Positions 1 through 7,753 of a stretch of DNA of 64,000 bases are shown here, piece by piece (the first letter of the stretch is position 1; each line of letters opens with the position of its first letter). A model generated the notes under the pieces. It worked only from the letters and a program-made list of their open reading frames with translations. It was not told the origin of the DNA and ran no database searches. A program made the position numbers and the translations under genes. Origin of the DNA: Microbacterium oxydans (GTDB lineage Bacteria > Actinomycetota > Actinomycetes > Actinomycetales > Microbacteriaceae); the NCBI RefSeq assembly GCF_900095745.1, contig NZ_FMIR01000017.1, positions 310,001 to 374,000 on the forward strand, written 5' to 3'.

Positions 1-37
1 TGGGTCACACCACCATTGTGCCTGTGATCGCCGACAT

Positions 38-56
38 CGCCGTCTGGACGACGGCG
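38..56 (-). terminator. Weak hairpin after birA
   Basis: A 7-bp perfect stem (38-44 with 50-56) with a 5-base loop lies just past the birA stop codon. No T-run follows on the minus strand, so its role as a terminator is only suggested. Bases 1-37 hold nothing else I can recognise. Confidence 0.3.
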
Positions 57-58
57 TG

Positions 59-835
59 TCAGTTTCCGGCAGGGCGGACGTGAACGACATCGCCGGCGGA
101 AATCGCCTGCTGCTCGCCGTCGACGGACACCAGCAGGCGCCCCTCCGGATCGAGCGCTGTGGCCACGCCCTCCAGCATCCGACCGGCCGGCAGCGACACC
201 CGGACCGACTGTCCGATCGTCGCGCACCGGGCGGTTGCCGACGCATGCAGCCCGCTCGTGCCCGCATCGCCCGTCGAGACGAGCGCCGACAGCAGGTCAT
301 CCAGCGCGGTCAGATAGGCGGTCAGGAGCCGATCCTCGTCGACGTCGACGTCGAGGGCCGCGAACGACGTTGCGGTCGGCACCGGAAGCTGCGCGGCGGT
401 CATCGCCGTGTTCACACCGGCGCCGACGACCACGGCATCCGCCGTGGCCTCAGCGAGGATGCCGCAGATCTTGCGGCCGTCGACCAGCACGTCATTCGGC
501 CATTTCACCCTGACGTCGTGTTCCGGCAGCTGCGCCCCAACCGCTTCGGCCATCGCCACGCCCGCGGCGAGAGGCACCCAGCCCCGTGCCGCCTGGTCGA
601 GAGGAAGGGTGCGCAGAAGAACGGAGACGGCGAGCGCCGCGCCCTCCGGGGCGACCCAGCTGCGGTCGAGACGACCCCGCCCTGCGGTCTGGTCCCGCGT
701 CACGATGGTCGACAGGTGCGGCCAGCCGACGGCGTCCTCCGCGTGCGCACGAAGGTCGGCGTTCGTCGACCCGGTTCGCGCCAGAACCTCCAGACGAGGG
801 ACGATCGTGTGCGCCAGCGGGAAGTCCATGCTCAT
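59..835 (-). CDS. birA: Biotin--[acetyl-CoA-carboxylase] ligase
   Basis: A 258-aa ligase that activates biotin as biotinyl-AMP and transfers it to the carrier lysine of acyl-CoA carboxylases in the cytoplasm. The biotin/ATP loop GRGR is at residues 52-55 within QTAGRGRLDRSW, and the conserved KWPND is at 111-115, followed by GRKICGIL. There is no N-terminal helix-turn-helix, so it is a class I enzyme without repressor function. I start at ATG 835 because it overlaps the upstream stop codon as ATGA; a much longer frame exists upstream but reads through another gene. A second in-frame ATG lies at 829. It is probably translated from the transcript of the glycerophosphotransferase gene upstream. 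Confidence 0.93.
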   Translation of the reverse strand: MSMDFPLAHTIVPRLEVLARTGSTNADLRAHAEDAVGWPHLSTIVTRDQTAGRGRLDRSWVAPEGAALAVSVLLRTLPLDQAARGWVPLAAGVAMAEAVGAQLPEHDVRVKWPNDVLVDGRKICGILAEATADAVVVGAGVNTAMTAAQLPVPTATSFAALDVDVDEDRLLTAYLTALDDLLSALVSTGDAGTSGLHASATARCATIGQSVRVSLPAGRMLEGVATALDPEGRLLVSVDGEQQAISAGDVVHVRPAGN

Positions 836-2115
836 ACTTCCTCGTCGTCGACTTCCTCGTCGTCGTCGTCCTCGTCCTCGCGGATCGCCCCCACCTCGTG
901 AGCCTGCCACCGCTCCCACTCCTGCATGAGCCGGTCGACCGCCGCGTGGAACTTCTCGGTCGCCACTCCCTGCGTCGTGTCGCCGAAGTAGTGCTGCACC
1001 CACATGCGCAGACGAGCGGTGGCAGCCTCGTCGGCTCGCACCCGTTCGACCTCGGCGACGATGTCGTTCGCCGCCTCGGCTGTCAGCCATTCGCAATCAG
1101 CCAGATAGCCCTGCGTGTCGATGGAGGCACGTTCGTCGGTCGGACGCGTGATCATCAGCGGCTTCCCCGCGGCGAGACGGTCGTAGACCATCGCGGAGAT
1201 GTCGACGATCGCGACGTCGGCCACCGTCAGCTGCCACCCGAGCTCCGGCGCATGGTCGTAGACGTGCTGCGCGGTCGGGTCCGCCGCATTCGCGGCGTTG
1301 ATCGCCGCGATGATCCGCCGGTGGGCGGCACCGTAGGCCTCGTCCACGACCCCGCTGCGGGGATGGGGACGGTAGATCACCCGATGCGCACCGGTCGCCA
1401 GCAGTCGCGTCACGAGGACTTCACCATGCGTGGCGATCGAGCCGTAATGAGCGCTCGGCCGGTCACCCTCCCAGGTGGGCGCGTAGAGCACGACGGTCCG
1501 CGCATCCGGCACGAACGGGAGCGTTCCCGAATAGTGATCCGCCTGCGGCCGGCCGATCTCGATGGTGCGGCGGTCCACGTCGTAATCCCACAGCGTGCGC
1601 GACAGCCGATCTCGCGCAGCCTGACCGGCCACGAAGGCGTAGTCGTACGCCTTGTACTGATTCGTGGTCATGTACATCTTGTCGGACTCGCCGTGGTTGA
1701 TGAACACGTGCCACCGCCGGCCGTAGCGGAACATCTGGAAGTTACGGGTGTTCTGGTTCACGTACAGCACCACGCGGATGTCCTGCGTCGCGATGAACCG
1801 TTCGAGGTCGCGGACCTTCGGCACGAAAGCGACAGGAGGGGAATCCTCCTCGAGCAGCCTCTCGGTGCCGGTCGCCTGTCGTGAGAGCACGACGACGGGC
1901 CACCGCTTCGCGAGTTCGGCGAGCGGGCGGTACCACTGACGCATCTGGTACATGTTCACGGCACCGTCGGCGAAGTACACCGCCACCTGGAAGTGGTCGG
2001 TCGGGAGCGGTTCGCGTTCGGAAAGCCGTCGACGCACGCGTTGCACGGCGGTGCGGGATGCGAGCGCCCGCGTCAGCAGTCGGTACGCCTTCTTCGCATC
2101 AGACAGTGCACCCAT
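832..2115 (-). CDS. CDP-glycerol glycerophosphotransferase family protein (TagB/TagF-like)
   Basis: A 427-aa protein of the family that transfers glycerol phosphate or similar units onto wall teichoic acid or glycopolymer chains at the inner membrane face. Visible motifs are INHGE (139-143), YAPTWEG (211-217) and YRPHPRS (248-254), which correspond to the nucleotide-binding core. The C-terminus ends in a highly acidic tail of Asp/Glu/Val (about residues 411-427), unusual for the family. No transmembrane segment is obvious. The start at ATG 2115 is supported by a TATTCT hexamer six bases upstream. It is the first gene of a unit with birA. Substrate and polymer are not deducible; it is one of three family members in the first 6 kb. 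Confidence 0.82.
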   Translation of the reverse strand: MGALSDAKKAYRLLTRALASRTAVQRVRRRLSEREPLPTDHFQVAVYFADGAVNMYQMRQWYRPLAELAKRWPVVVLSRQATGTERLLEEDSPPVAFVPKVRDLERFIATQDIRVVLYVNQNTRNFQMFRYGRRWHVFINHGESDKMYMTTNQYKAYDYAFVAGQAARDRLSRTLWDYDVDRRTIEIGRPQADHYSGTLPFVPDARTVVLYAPTWEGDRPSAHYGSIATHGEVLVTRLLATGAHRVIYRPHPRSGVVDEAYGAAHRRIIAAINAANAADPTAQHVYDHAPELGWQLTVADVAIVDISAMVYDRLAAGKPLMITRPTDERASIDTQGYLADCEWLTAEAANDIVAEVERVRADEAATARLRMWVQHYFGDTTQGVATEKFHAAVDRLMQEWERWQAHEVGAIREDEDDDDEEVDDEEV

Positions 2116-2121
2116 CCCTCC

Positions 2122-2127
2122 AGAATA
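2122..2127 (-). promoter_or_regulatory. -10 box TATTCT, leaderless type
   Basis: TATTCT lies six bases before ATG 2115, so transcription should begin at or next to the start codon. No clear -35 is visible. Confidence 0.5.
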
Positions 2128-2224
2128 GTTCGTCGAGGCGGCATCGTCCGGCGTCTGGGGACGGATCCATCGCCGGAAGGGCGATAGTCCGCGTCCTGCT
2201 CAGGATCACCGGGAGCCACCGTGA

Positions 2225-2230
2225 CATGAT
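2225..2230 (+). promoter_or_regulatory. -10 box CATGAT, leaderless type
   Basis: CATGAT is six bases before GTG 2237. The same hexamer at the same spacing occurs before the regulator gene at 51787, which makes a role as -10 more credible. Confidence 0.4.
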
Positions 2231-2236
2231 CGTCAT

Positions 2237-3310
2237 GTGCCAGCCGACGAAACAGCCGCTCCCCTGCCCGGGGTGTCCTTCGTGATGCCGGTGCTCAACG
2301 AGCGCGCCTATCTCGAGCACGCGATCGAATCCGTACTCGCTCAGGACGTCGATGTCCCCACCGAGCTCGTCCTCGCGCTCGGGCCGTCGAACGACGGCAC
2401 GACCGAACTCGCTCAGCGTCTGGCGGAGAACGACGAGCGCATCCGGCTGGTCGACAACCCCGCGGCGCACATCCCCGTCGGACTCAACGCCGCGATCCGC
2501 GCGAGCCGCTATTCGACGATCGTTCGCGTCGACGCACACTCCGAGCTCTCGGCCGGCTACGCCGCCCGGGCGCTTCAGACTCTGGAACGCACCGATTCGG
2601 CCAACGTGGGCGGCGTCATGCACGCCGAGGGACGCACACCGTTCCAGAAGGCCGTCGCCCGCCTGTACAACTCCCCCGTCGGACTCGGCGGAGGCGCGTA
2701 TCACGGCAGCTCCCAGGAGGGCGAGGCCGAGTCCGCCTATCTCGGCGTCATGCGGCGCGAGGTGCTGGACGAGGTCGGCCTGTTCGACGAGTCGATCCGG
2801 CGGGGCGAGGACTGGGAGCTCAACCTTCGCATCCGTCAGGCGGGCCACCGCGTCTGGTTCGACCCCGAGCTGTCCGTCACCTACTGGCCCCGTGAGAGCT
2901 GGATACGTCTGGCACGTCAGTTCCGCGCGACCGGTGCTTGGCGCGGCGAGCTCGTGCGTCGCTTCGGTCGCCGCAACGGCATCCGCTACTTCGCTCCGCC
3001 CGCGCTCGTGCTGCTGGCCGTGCTCGCCCTCGTGACGGGGATTCTTCAGCTCACCGGAGTGCTCAGTGGCGCGGTCTCGCTGGTCGTCTCCCTCATCGTT
3101 TACGTACCGCTCGCGCTCTACCTGCTCCTGGTGCTGGGCGTCGCTCTCACGCCCGGCGGCGGCGGCGTACGCCAGCGGCTGTGGACAATGCTCGTGCTGC
3201 CGACCATGCATGTCTCCTGGGGCATCGGCTTCATCGGGGGCGTGCTCCGCGGAGCACGCGACACCGTCGATGCCTCACGCCTCGGCACTCGCAACACACC
3301 GCTTCCCTGA
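2237..3310 (+). CDS. Family 2 glycosyltransferase (ExoA-like), membrane-anchored
   Basis: A 357-aa GT-A fold transferase. The nucleotide-sugar binding N-terminus VSFVMPVLNE is at about residues 13-22, a metal-binding VDAHSE lies near 97-102, and the RGEDWELN segment near 190 fits the catalytic base region. Two or three hydrophobic helices at about 255-310 anchor the C-terminal part in the membrane, as in succinoglycan-type ExoA enzymes. It starts at GTG 2237, with no Shine-Dalgarno but a putative -10 directly upstream. It is divergent from the first glycerophosphotransferase and convergent with the next two, so it probably adds sugars to the same wall polymer. Donor and acceptor are unknown. 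Confidence 0.85.
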   Translation: MPADETAAPLPGVSFVMPVLNERAYLEHAIESVLAQDVDVPTELVLALGPSNDGTTELAQRLAENDERIRLVDNPAAHIPVGLNAAIRASRYSTIVRVDAHSELSAGYAARALQTLERTDSANVGGVMHAEGRTPFQKAVARLYNSPVGLGGGAYHGSSQEGEAESAYLGVMRREVLDEVGLFDESIRRGEDWELNLRIRQAGHRVWFDPELSVTYWPRESWIRLARQFRATGAWRGELVRRFGRRNGIRYFAPPALVLLAVLALVTGILQLTGVLSGAVSLVVSLIVYVPLALYLLLVLGVALTPGGGGVRQRLWTMLVLPTMHVSWGIGFIGGVLRGARDTVDASRLGTRNTPLP

Positions 3311-3337
3311 CCCGATCCGGCGGCGACGACGGCGACG

Positions 3338-4774
3338 TCAGAGCGTGACGAAGCCGAGATCGAGGATGCGGTCGACGACACGCTGAGCAGCGTGGCCGTC
3401 GTCACGGGGGTTGAACTGTCGGCGCCACGCCGCATACCGCTCGGCGAATGCGGCTTCGTGACCCGCGTCATCGAGGGCAGCGGTGAGCTCTTGTTGCGTG
3501 CGCACCAGGGGCCCGGGTGCACGTTCGGCGAGGTCGAAGTAGAAGCCGCGCAGCTGTCCGCGGTAGTGATCGAGGTCGGGCACCAGGAAGTACATCGGCT
3601 TGCCCGTGACGCTGAAATCGAACATCACCGAGGAGTAGTCGGTGATCAGCGCGTCGGCGGCGAGAAGCAGCCGTGCGGTCTCCGGATACCCCGTCACGTC
3701 GATGACACGCGCGCCGTCACGGTCGCGGCCCTGCTCCAGGGTGCGGGAATGACCGCGCACGAGCACCACGGCGTTGGCCTGGCGAGCCAGGAGTTCGGGG
3801 TCGACGAAGTCGACCATCTCCGTGCGGTCGTCTCGCCAGGTCGGGGCATACAGGAGCACCCTCTCCTCGGCACCGATGCCCAGAGAGCGGCGGATCGCGG
3901 CGGCGTCCCCGGAGATCAGCGTGTCGTTCCGGGGATAGCCGTCCACCCAGATCGGTCGCCCGAAGAACGCGTATGCCTTCCGCAGAATGCGCTCCGAATA
4001 GGTGTTCTGGGCCAGGAGGACGTCCCAGCGGCGGGATTCCTTGACCACGGCCGCCATGCGTCGCGGATCGAAGCCCGGCCGGTGCAGCGCGAGCCGCTTC
4101 AGCGGGGTGCCATGCCAGGTCTGCAGAACCTTCTGTCCCGGTTTGCGGGCGAAGCGACGCCGCAACCAGTCGTTCACGACGAGCAGACGGGCCGCTCCCC
4201 GCGCATGCCACCACTGGGGGCTCCCCTCGACGACGGCGATCGCGCCCTCCGGAACCTCGACCGAGAGGTCGACGACGCTCCAGTAGCGCCGCACGTGCGG
4301 AGCACGAACCGCGAGCTCGCGGTCGATCGCGCGCGGATTGCAGCCGACGCTGCGGCCGTAGAAGCTCTCGAAGAAGACCGCGTTCTCGGTGCCGCCGCTC
4401 TGAGCGACGTAGCGCTCCTCGAGCGTCGACCTGCCCTCCGCCGTCTCATACACGGGCTCGATCGGCGCGGCGATGCGCACGGTGCCGCCGTCGACGGCGA
4501 TGCGCACGCCGGTCAGGACGACCGGATCGATCCTCAACTCCTGCAGGTCGGCACCCGAGATCCGCAGTTCGTACGTTCCGGTCGGCAGCGGGAGCGACGG
4601 TCCTCCCCAGCGCGAGGCCTCGAGCGGGAACGTGGCCTTCCACGTCTTGCCACCGCCACTGATGCGGGCCTCGACCCGAGCGCGCGGTCCGACCAGCGCC
4701 GCATCCGCCGGTCGCTCCCCGGTCCCTGCGACGACCAGCGCCTGTGCCGCGTCGTCGATGCGGGCCGTTGTCAT
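3338..4774 (-). CDS. CDP-glycerol glycerophosphotransferase family protein (TagF-like)
   Basis: A 478-aa protein with a Pfam Glyphos_transf-type core. It carries the catalytic-type QTWHGTPLK (His 221), YAPTWRDD (309-316), RGHS (340-343) and ITDYSS (377-382), the classical TagF motif set. About 115 residues precede the core and look like a beta-rich domain with no identified family. The start ATG 4774 overlaps the stop of the upstream paralogue as ATGA, so the two are translationally coupled. It presumably polymerises or primes glycerol-phosphate-type teichoic acid. Its exact step and polymer cannot be read from sequence. Confidence 0.85.
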   Translation of the reverse strand: MTTARIDDAAQALVVAGTGERPADAALVGPRARVEARISGGGKTWKATFPLEASRWGGPSLPLPTGTYELRISGADLQELRIDPVVLTGVRIAVDGGTVRIAAPIEPVYETAEGRSTLEERYVAQSGGTENAVFFESFYGRSVGCNPRAIDRELAVRAPHVRRYWSVVDLSVEVPEGAIAVVEGSPQWWHARGAARLLVVNDWLRRRFARKPGQKVLQTWHGTPLKRLALHRPGFDPRRMAAVVKESRRWDVLLAQNTYSERILRKAYAFFGRPIWVDGYPRNDTLISGDAAAIRRSLGIGAEERVLLYAPTWRDDRTEMVDFVDPELLARQANAVVLVRGHSRTLEQGRDRDGARVIDVTGYPETARLLLAADALITDYSSVMFDFSVTGKPMYFLVPDLDHYRGQLRGFYFDLAERAPGPLVRTQQELTAALDDAGHEAAFAERYAAWRRQFNPRDDGHAAQRVVDRILDLGFVTL

Positions 4775-6024
4775 ACTGCTCCCTTCGGCGCGGGAATCCC
4801 CCGTGCGCGGATCACGTCATAGACGCGCTCGGTGTTGCATCCGTCTCGATACGCGTGCATCCCCGCGCTGAGCGTAGCGGACCGCTCGGACGCCGCGTCG
4901 TACACGCGACGGTCGGCGAGCAGATGCTCGAGTTGCACGAGCAGCCCGGGCCAGTCCGCGGCCGCATCGTTACCCGCGACCTCTTCATACCCGCCGTAGA
5001 AGCCGCGTGTCCGCGCGTACTGCTGCGCATCGGGCGCCAGGAACAGCACCGGCACCGGCAACAGACCGACGTCATACGCGAGGGAGGAGTAGTCGGTGAC
5101 GAGCACGTCCACTGCTGCCAGCACCGGGGTCACATCGGCGATCACGGACGACCCCAGAGCGCGGACCCGCCTGCTCGGCAGCGGAGGCGCGTAGCCGCCG
5201 GCGCCCAACGGGTGCGAGCGCACGAGGAGAACGGCATCCTGCGCTTCGAGGAGGCGGATGATCTGAATCCACTCCGCAGCGGACGGCACGGCCGGGTCGG
5301 GAGCGCCGTCCCGCCACGTGGGGGCGTAAAGGACCGTGCGTGCCGACCCGGGGATGTCGCCGACAGCCCGACGGAGAAGTTCGGATGCGGCGCTGCGTCG
5401 TTCCTCTCGCGAACCGGCCGAGAGGACGTCGACGCGAGGCTCACCGGTCACGACGACCCGATGGTCGCCGAGACCGAATGCGGACTCCAGCCTGCCCCTC
5501 GCGCGATGGGACGCGGCGGGCAGCACGCGGATCCGCTGCGCGGCGGCGCGGTAGAGCACCGCGATCGCGCGACGCAGCAACGGTGCACCGGGAACGTTCG
5601 GCACCTCGGTCGTCGCCGGTGAGTCCAGCCCGATCCGCTTCAGCGGGATGCCGTGCCAGAGCTGGACGACGAACGCGCCGCCGTTCGCATAGCGGTTGAC
5701 ATCTCCCAGGCCGTGAGTGACCACCAGCACGCCGGCTCTGGCTGTCGCCCACCAGCCGCGCAGACCGCTCTTGCGGACGAACCGGATGCCGTGGGCGGCC
5801 GCCTCGCGGTCTTCACGATCGGAGGAAGTGAGCCAGAGCGTGTCATGGCCGGCCGCTGCGGCGTGCTGCTGCAACGCGAGCGCACCGTCACCGATCCCGG
5901 CGCCGCAGCCGAACACCCACCGCCGACCTCGCGGGAGGAGGAGCGTACCGATGCGTCCGACGGCATACAGCGGGATCCGGAGCAGTTTGGCCGCGTTGCC
6001 GGTGCCGAAAGAGAAGGACGCCAC
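4771..6024 (-). CDS. CDP-glycerol glycerophosphotransferase family protein (TagB/TagF-like)
   Basis: A 417-aa paralogue of the next gene, with QLWHGIPLK (WHG 123-125), YAPTWRDG (233-240), a His in RSHP near 270 and VTDYSS (309-314). The hydrophobic N-terminus (about 14-30) may associate with the membrane. The GTG start at 6024 is chosen because a TAGGCT hexamer sits exactly six bases upstream. That start codon lies inside the 3' arm of the htrA terminator, so read-through mRNA would have it buried in a hairpin, whereas a leaderless transcript would not. It is first in a two-gene unit. Confidence 0.83.
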   Translation of the reverse strand: MASFSFGTGNAAKLLRIPLYAVGRIGTLLLPRGRRWVFGCGAGIGDGALALQQHAAAAGHDTLWLTSSDREDREAAAHGIRFVRKSGLRGWWATARAGVLVVTHGLGDVNRYANGGAFVVQLWHGIPLKRIGLDSPATTEVPNVPGAPLLRRAIAVLYRAAAQRIRVLPAASHRARGRLESAFGLGDHRVVVTGEPRVDVLSAGSREERRSAASELLRRAVGDIPGSARTVLYAPTWRDGAPDPAVPSAAEWIQIIRLLEAQDAVLLVRSHPLGAGGYAPPLPSRRVRALGSSVIADVTPVLAAVDVLVTDYSSLAYDVGLLPVPVLFLAPDAQQYARTRGFYGGYEEVAGNDAAADWPGLLVQLEHLLADRRVYDAASERSATLSAGMHAYRDGCNTERVYDVIRARGIPAPKGAV

Positions 6025-6056
6025 CCCGCGAGCCTATCGCGCGGGGTGGCGTCCTT
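6014..6056 (-). terminator. htrA terminator containing the next gene's promoter
   Basis: A perfect 17-bp stem (6014-6030 with 6040-6056) with a 9-base loop follows the htrA stop and is followed by a short T-rich stretch (CTCTTT) on the minus strand. The loop carries TAGGCT, and the far arm contains the GTG start of the gene beginning at 6024. Confidence 0.85.
6031..6036 (-). promoter_or_regulatory. -10 box TAGGCT in terminator loop
   Basis: TAGGCT lies in the loop of the 17-bp terminator hairpin and is followed after six bases by GTG 6024. Hexamer and spacing match the other leaderless promoters in the window. Confidence 0.5.
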
Positions 6057-6073
6057 CGCTGTGAGGCGCCGGG

Positions 6074-7657
6074 TCAGCCGGCCAGTTCGCCGAGGGTGAC
6101 CTCGATGTCGTAGTCCTTGCCGTCGCGGACATACGTGACCTTGGCGTCGCTGCCGGCCGCCGCCGCGCGCACCTGCGCGGTGAGGTCGGTGGCGCTGGTG
6201 ATCGGCACGCCATTGAACGACGTGACGATGTCGCCCTTCTCGATGCCCGCTGCGGCAGCAGCGCCACCCTCATTGGCCTTGGCGATGTAGGCACCGGCGA
6301 CGGTCGCGCCCTCGATGCTCGAGGCATCCTGGACGGATGCGTTCAGCAGACCGTGGGTCGCGACGCCGTCGGCGATGATCTCCTCGGACACTCGCTTGGC
6401 GATGTTCGAAGGGATCGCGAAGCCGATGCCGATCGAGCCGGACTCCTCGGAGCTGCCCGAACTCGCGATCGCCACGTTGATGCCGATCAGCTCGCCCTTG
6501 CTGTTCACGAGCGCTCCACCGGAGTTTCCGTGGTTGATCGCGGCATCCGTCTGGATGACGGCGATCGAGATCGACTCCGAGGTCTGCTGCTGCTCGCCGC
6601 TGCCGGGGATGTCGAACTGGAACGGCCCCTGACCCTGGCCCTCGGGAGACTGCTCCTGCGGCGCGTCTTCGGTGGACGAGTCCGGCAGAGCGGAGGACGC
6701 GATCTGGATGCTCCGGTTGAGCGCGCTCACGATACCGGTCGTCACCGAGTTCGCCAGGCCCAACGGGGCGCCGAGCGCGACGGTCGTGTCGCCGACGTTG
6801 AGTTTCGACGAGTCGGCGAAGTCGATGGGCGTGAGCCCTTCTGCGCCCTTCAGCTTGATCACGGCGAGATCGTAGATCGGGTCGGTGCCGACGACGGTGG
6901 CCTCGTAGATCTTCCCGTCGGATGCGGTCACACGGATGGTGGGATCTGCCGCTGCACCGCCGAGGGTCACGACGTGCGTGTTCGTGAGCACGTAGCCGTC
7001 GTCGCTGATGATCACGCCGGAGCCGCTGCCGGCCTCCTGCGACCCGGCGACCTCGATGGTGACCACGGACGGCAGAGCAGCGGTCGCAACCGCGGTGGTC
7101 TCGTTGACCGAGCCGGGGTTGTTGACCGTCACGGTCTGCGGTCCGGTCGCCGTGCCCGATGACGGGGTGTTCTGGAGCCCGTTCAGCAGAGCACCACCGC
7201 CGAAGCCGGCGACACCGCCGACGAGTGCGGCCGCGACGATCAGCGCCGCGAACTTCGTGCCCCCTCGCGGCTTCTGCTCCTTGGTCTTGGTGCCATCGCC
7301 GACGAGCGGCTCCGCGCCGTACGGCTGCGTGGGCTGCGTGTGCGACGCCGTCGGGATACCGAAGGCCGCGCCCGAAGCGGTGCCCGTCGCCGGCGCAGAT
7401 GGCGCGCTGAATGCGTGCGGCACCGGCGCGACCTGCGGCGCGGGCGCCACGTGCGACGTGAACATCGACGGCACCTCGTGCCCCTGCACCGGTGCACCGG
7501 GCGTCGGCGCGGCGGGGGTGGGCGCGGCGGATGCCGACCCGGTCGTGTCAGCGGCGGCAGCCGTCGCCGGCTGAGCGGCGACCTCTGCAGCCTCGGTGGA
7601 CGGCACGGCGTCGTTCGACGCGGGTGCCGAGTGGTCCTGGGGTTCGTTCTCGTTCAT
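6074..7657 (-). CDS. HtrA/DegP-like trypsin-type serine protease with PDZ domain
   Basis: A 527-aa S1C protease that degrades misfolded envelope proteins. A Pro/Ala-rich cytoplasmic region (1-133) is followed by one membrane helix (about 135-157) and an extracytoplasmic protease with the triad His 228 (TNTHVV), Asp 263 (DLAVIKL) and Ser 379 (GNSGGAL). A single PDZ domain lies at about 425-520. An insert of about 35 Gln/Glu/Pro/Ser-rich residues (about 327-362) sits before the catalytic Ser in a regulatory-loop position. I start at ATG 7657 because AAGGAG stands seven bases upstream; a TTG 15 bases earlier is less likely. A GGAAC (7705-7709, minus) resembling an ECF -35 lies upstream, but no matching -10 is clear. 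Confidence 0.92.
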   Translation of the reverse strand: MNENEPQDHSAPASNDAVPSTEAAEVAAQPATAAAADTTGSASAAPTPAAPTPGAPVQGHEVPSMFTSHVAPAPQVAPVPHAFSAPSAPATGTASGAAFGIPTASHTQPTQPYGAEPLVGDGTKTKEQKPRGGTKFAALIVAAALVGGVAGFGGGALLNGLQNTPSSGTATGPQTVTVNNPGSVNETTAVATAALPSVVTIEVAGSQEAGSGSGVIISDDGYVLTNTHVVTLGGAAADPTIRVTASDGKIYEATVVGTDPIYDLAVIKLKGAEGLTPIDFADSSKLNVGDTTVALGAPLGLANSVTTGIVSALNRSIQIASSALPDSSTEDAPQEQSPEGQGQGPFQFDIPGSGEQQQTSESISIAVIQTDAAINHGNSGGALVNSKGELIGINVAIASSGSSEESGSIGIGFAIPSNIAKRVSEEIIADGVATHGLLNASVQDASSIEGATVAGAYIAKANEGGAAAAAGIEKGDIVTSFNGVPITSATDLTAQVRAAAAGSDAKVTYVRDGKDYDIEVTLGELAG

Positions 7658-7740
7658 GGTGTGCTCCTTCAACGACCACTTCAGAATGACGCCTGTGTCT
7701 GTGTGTTCCTTATGTCAAGGATGAGTTTCAGCTATGGCCT

Positions 7741-7746
7741 TAGCCT
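7741..7746 (+). promoter_or_regulatory. -10 box TAGCCT, leaderless type
   Basis: TAGCCT is seven bases before ATG 7754. It decides the start of the aminotransferase, where no ribosome binding site exists and another ATG is present at 7724. Confidence 0.55.
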
Positions 7747-7753
7747 GTTCTTC

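Noticed and set aside
7690..7710. Clear ECF sigma promoter for htrA
   Set aside because: GGAAC is present, but the spacing to any CGTC/GTT-like -10 does not fit, so I list it only as a weak observation.
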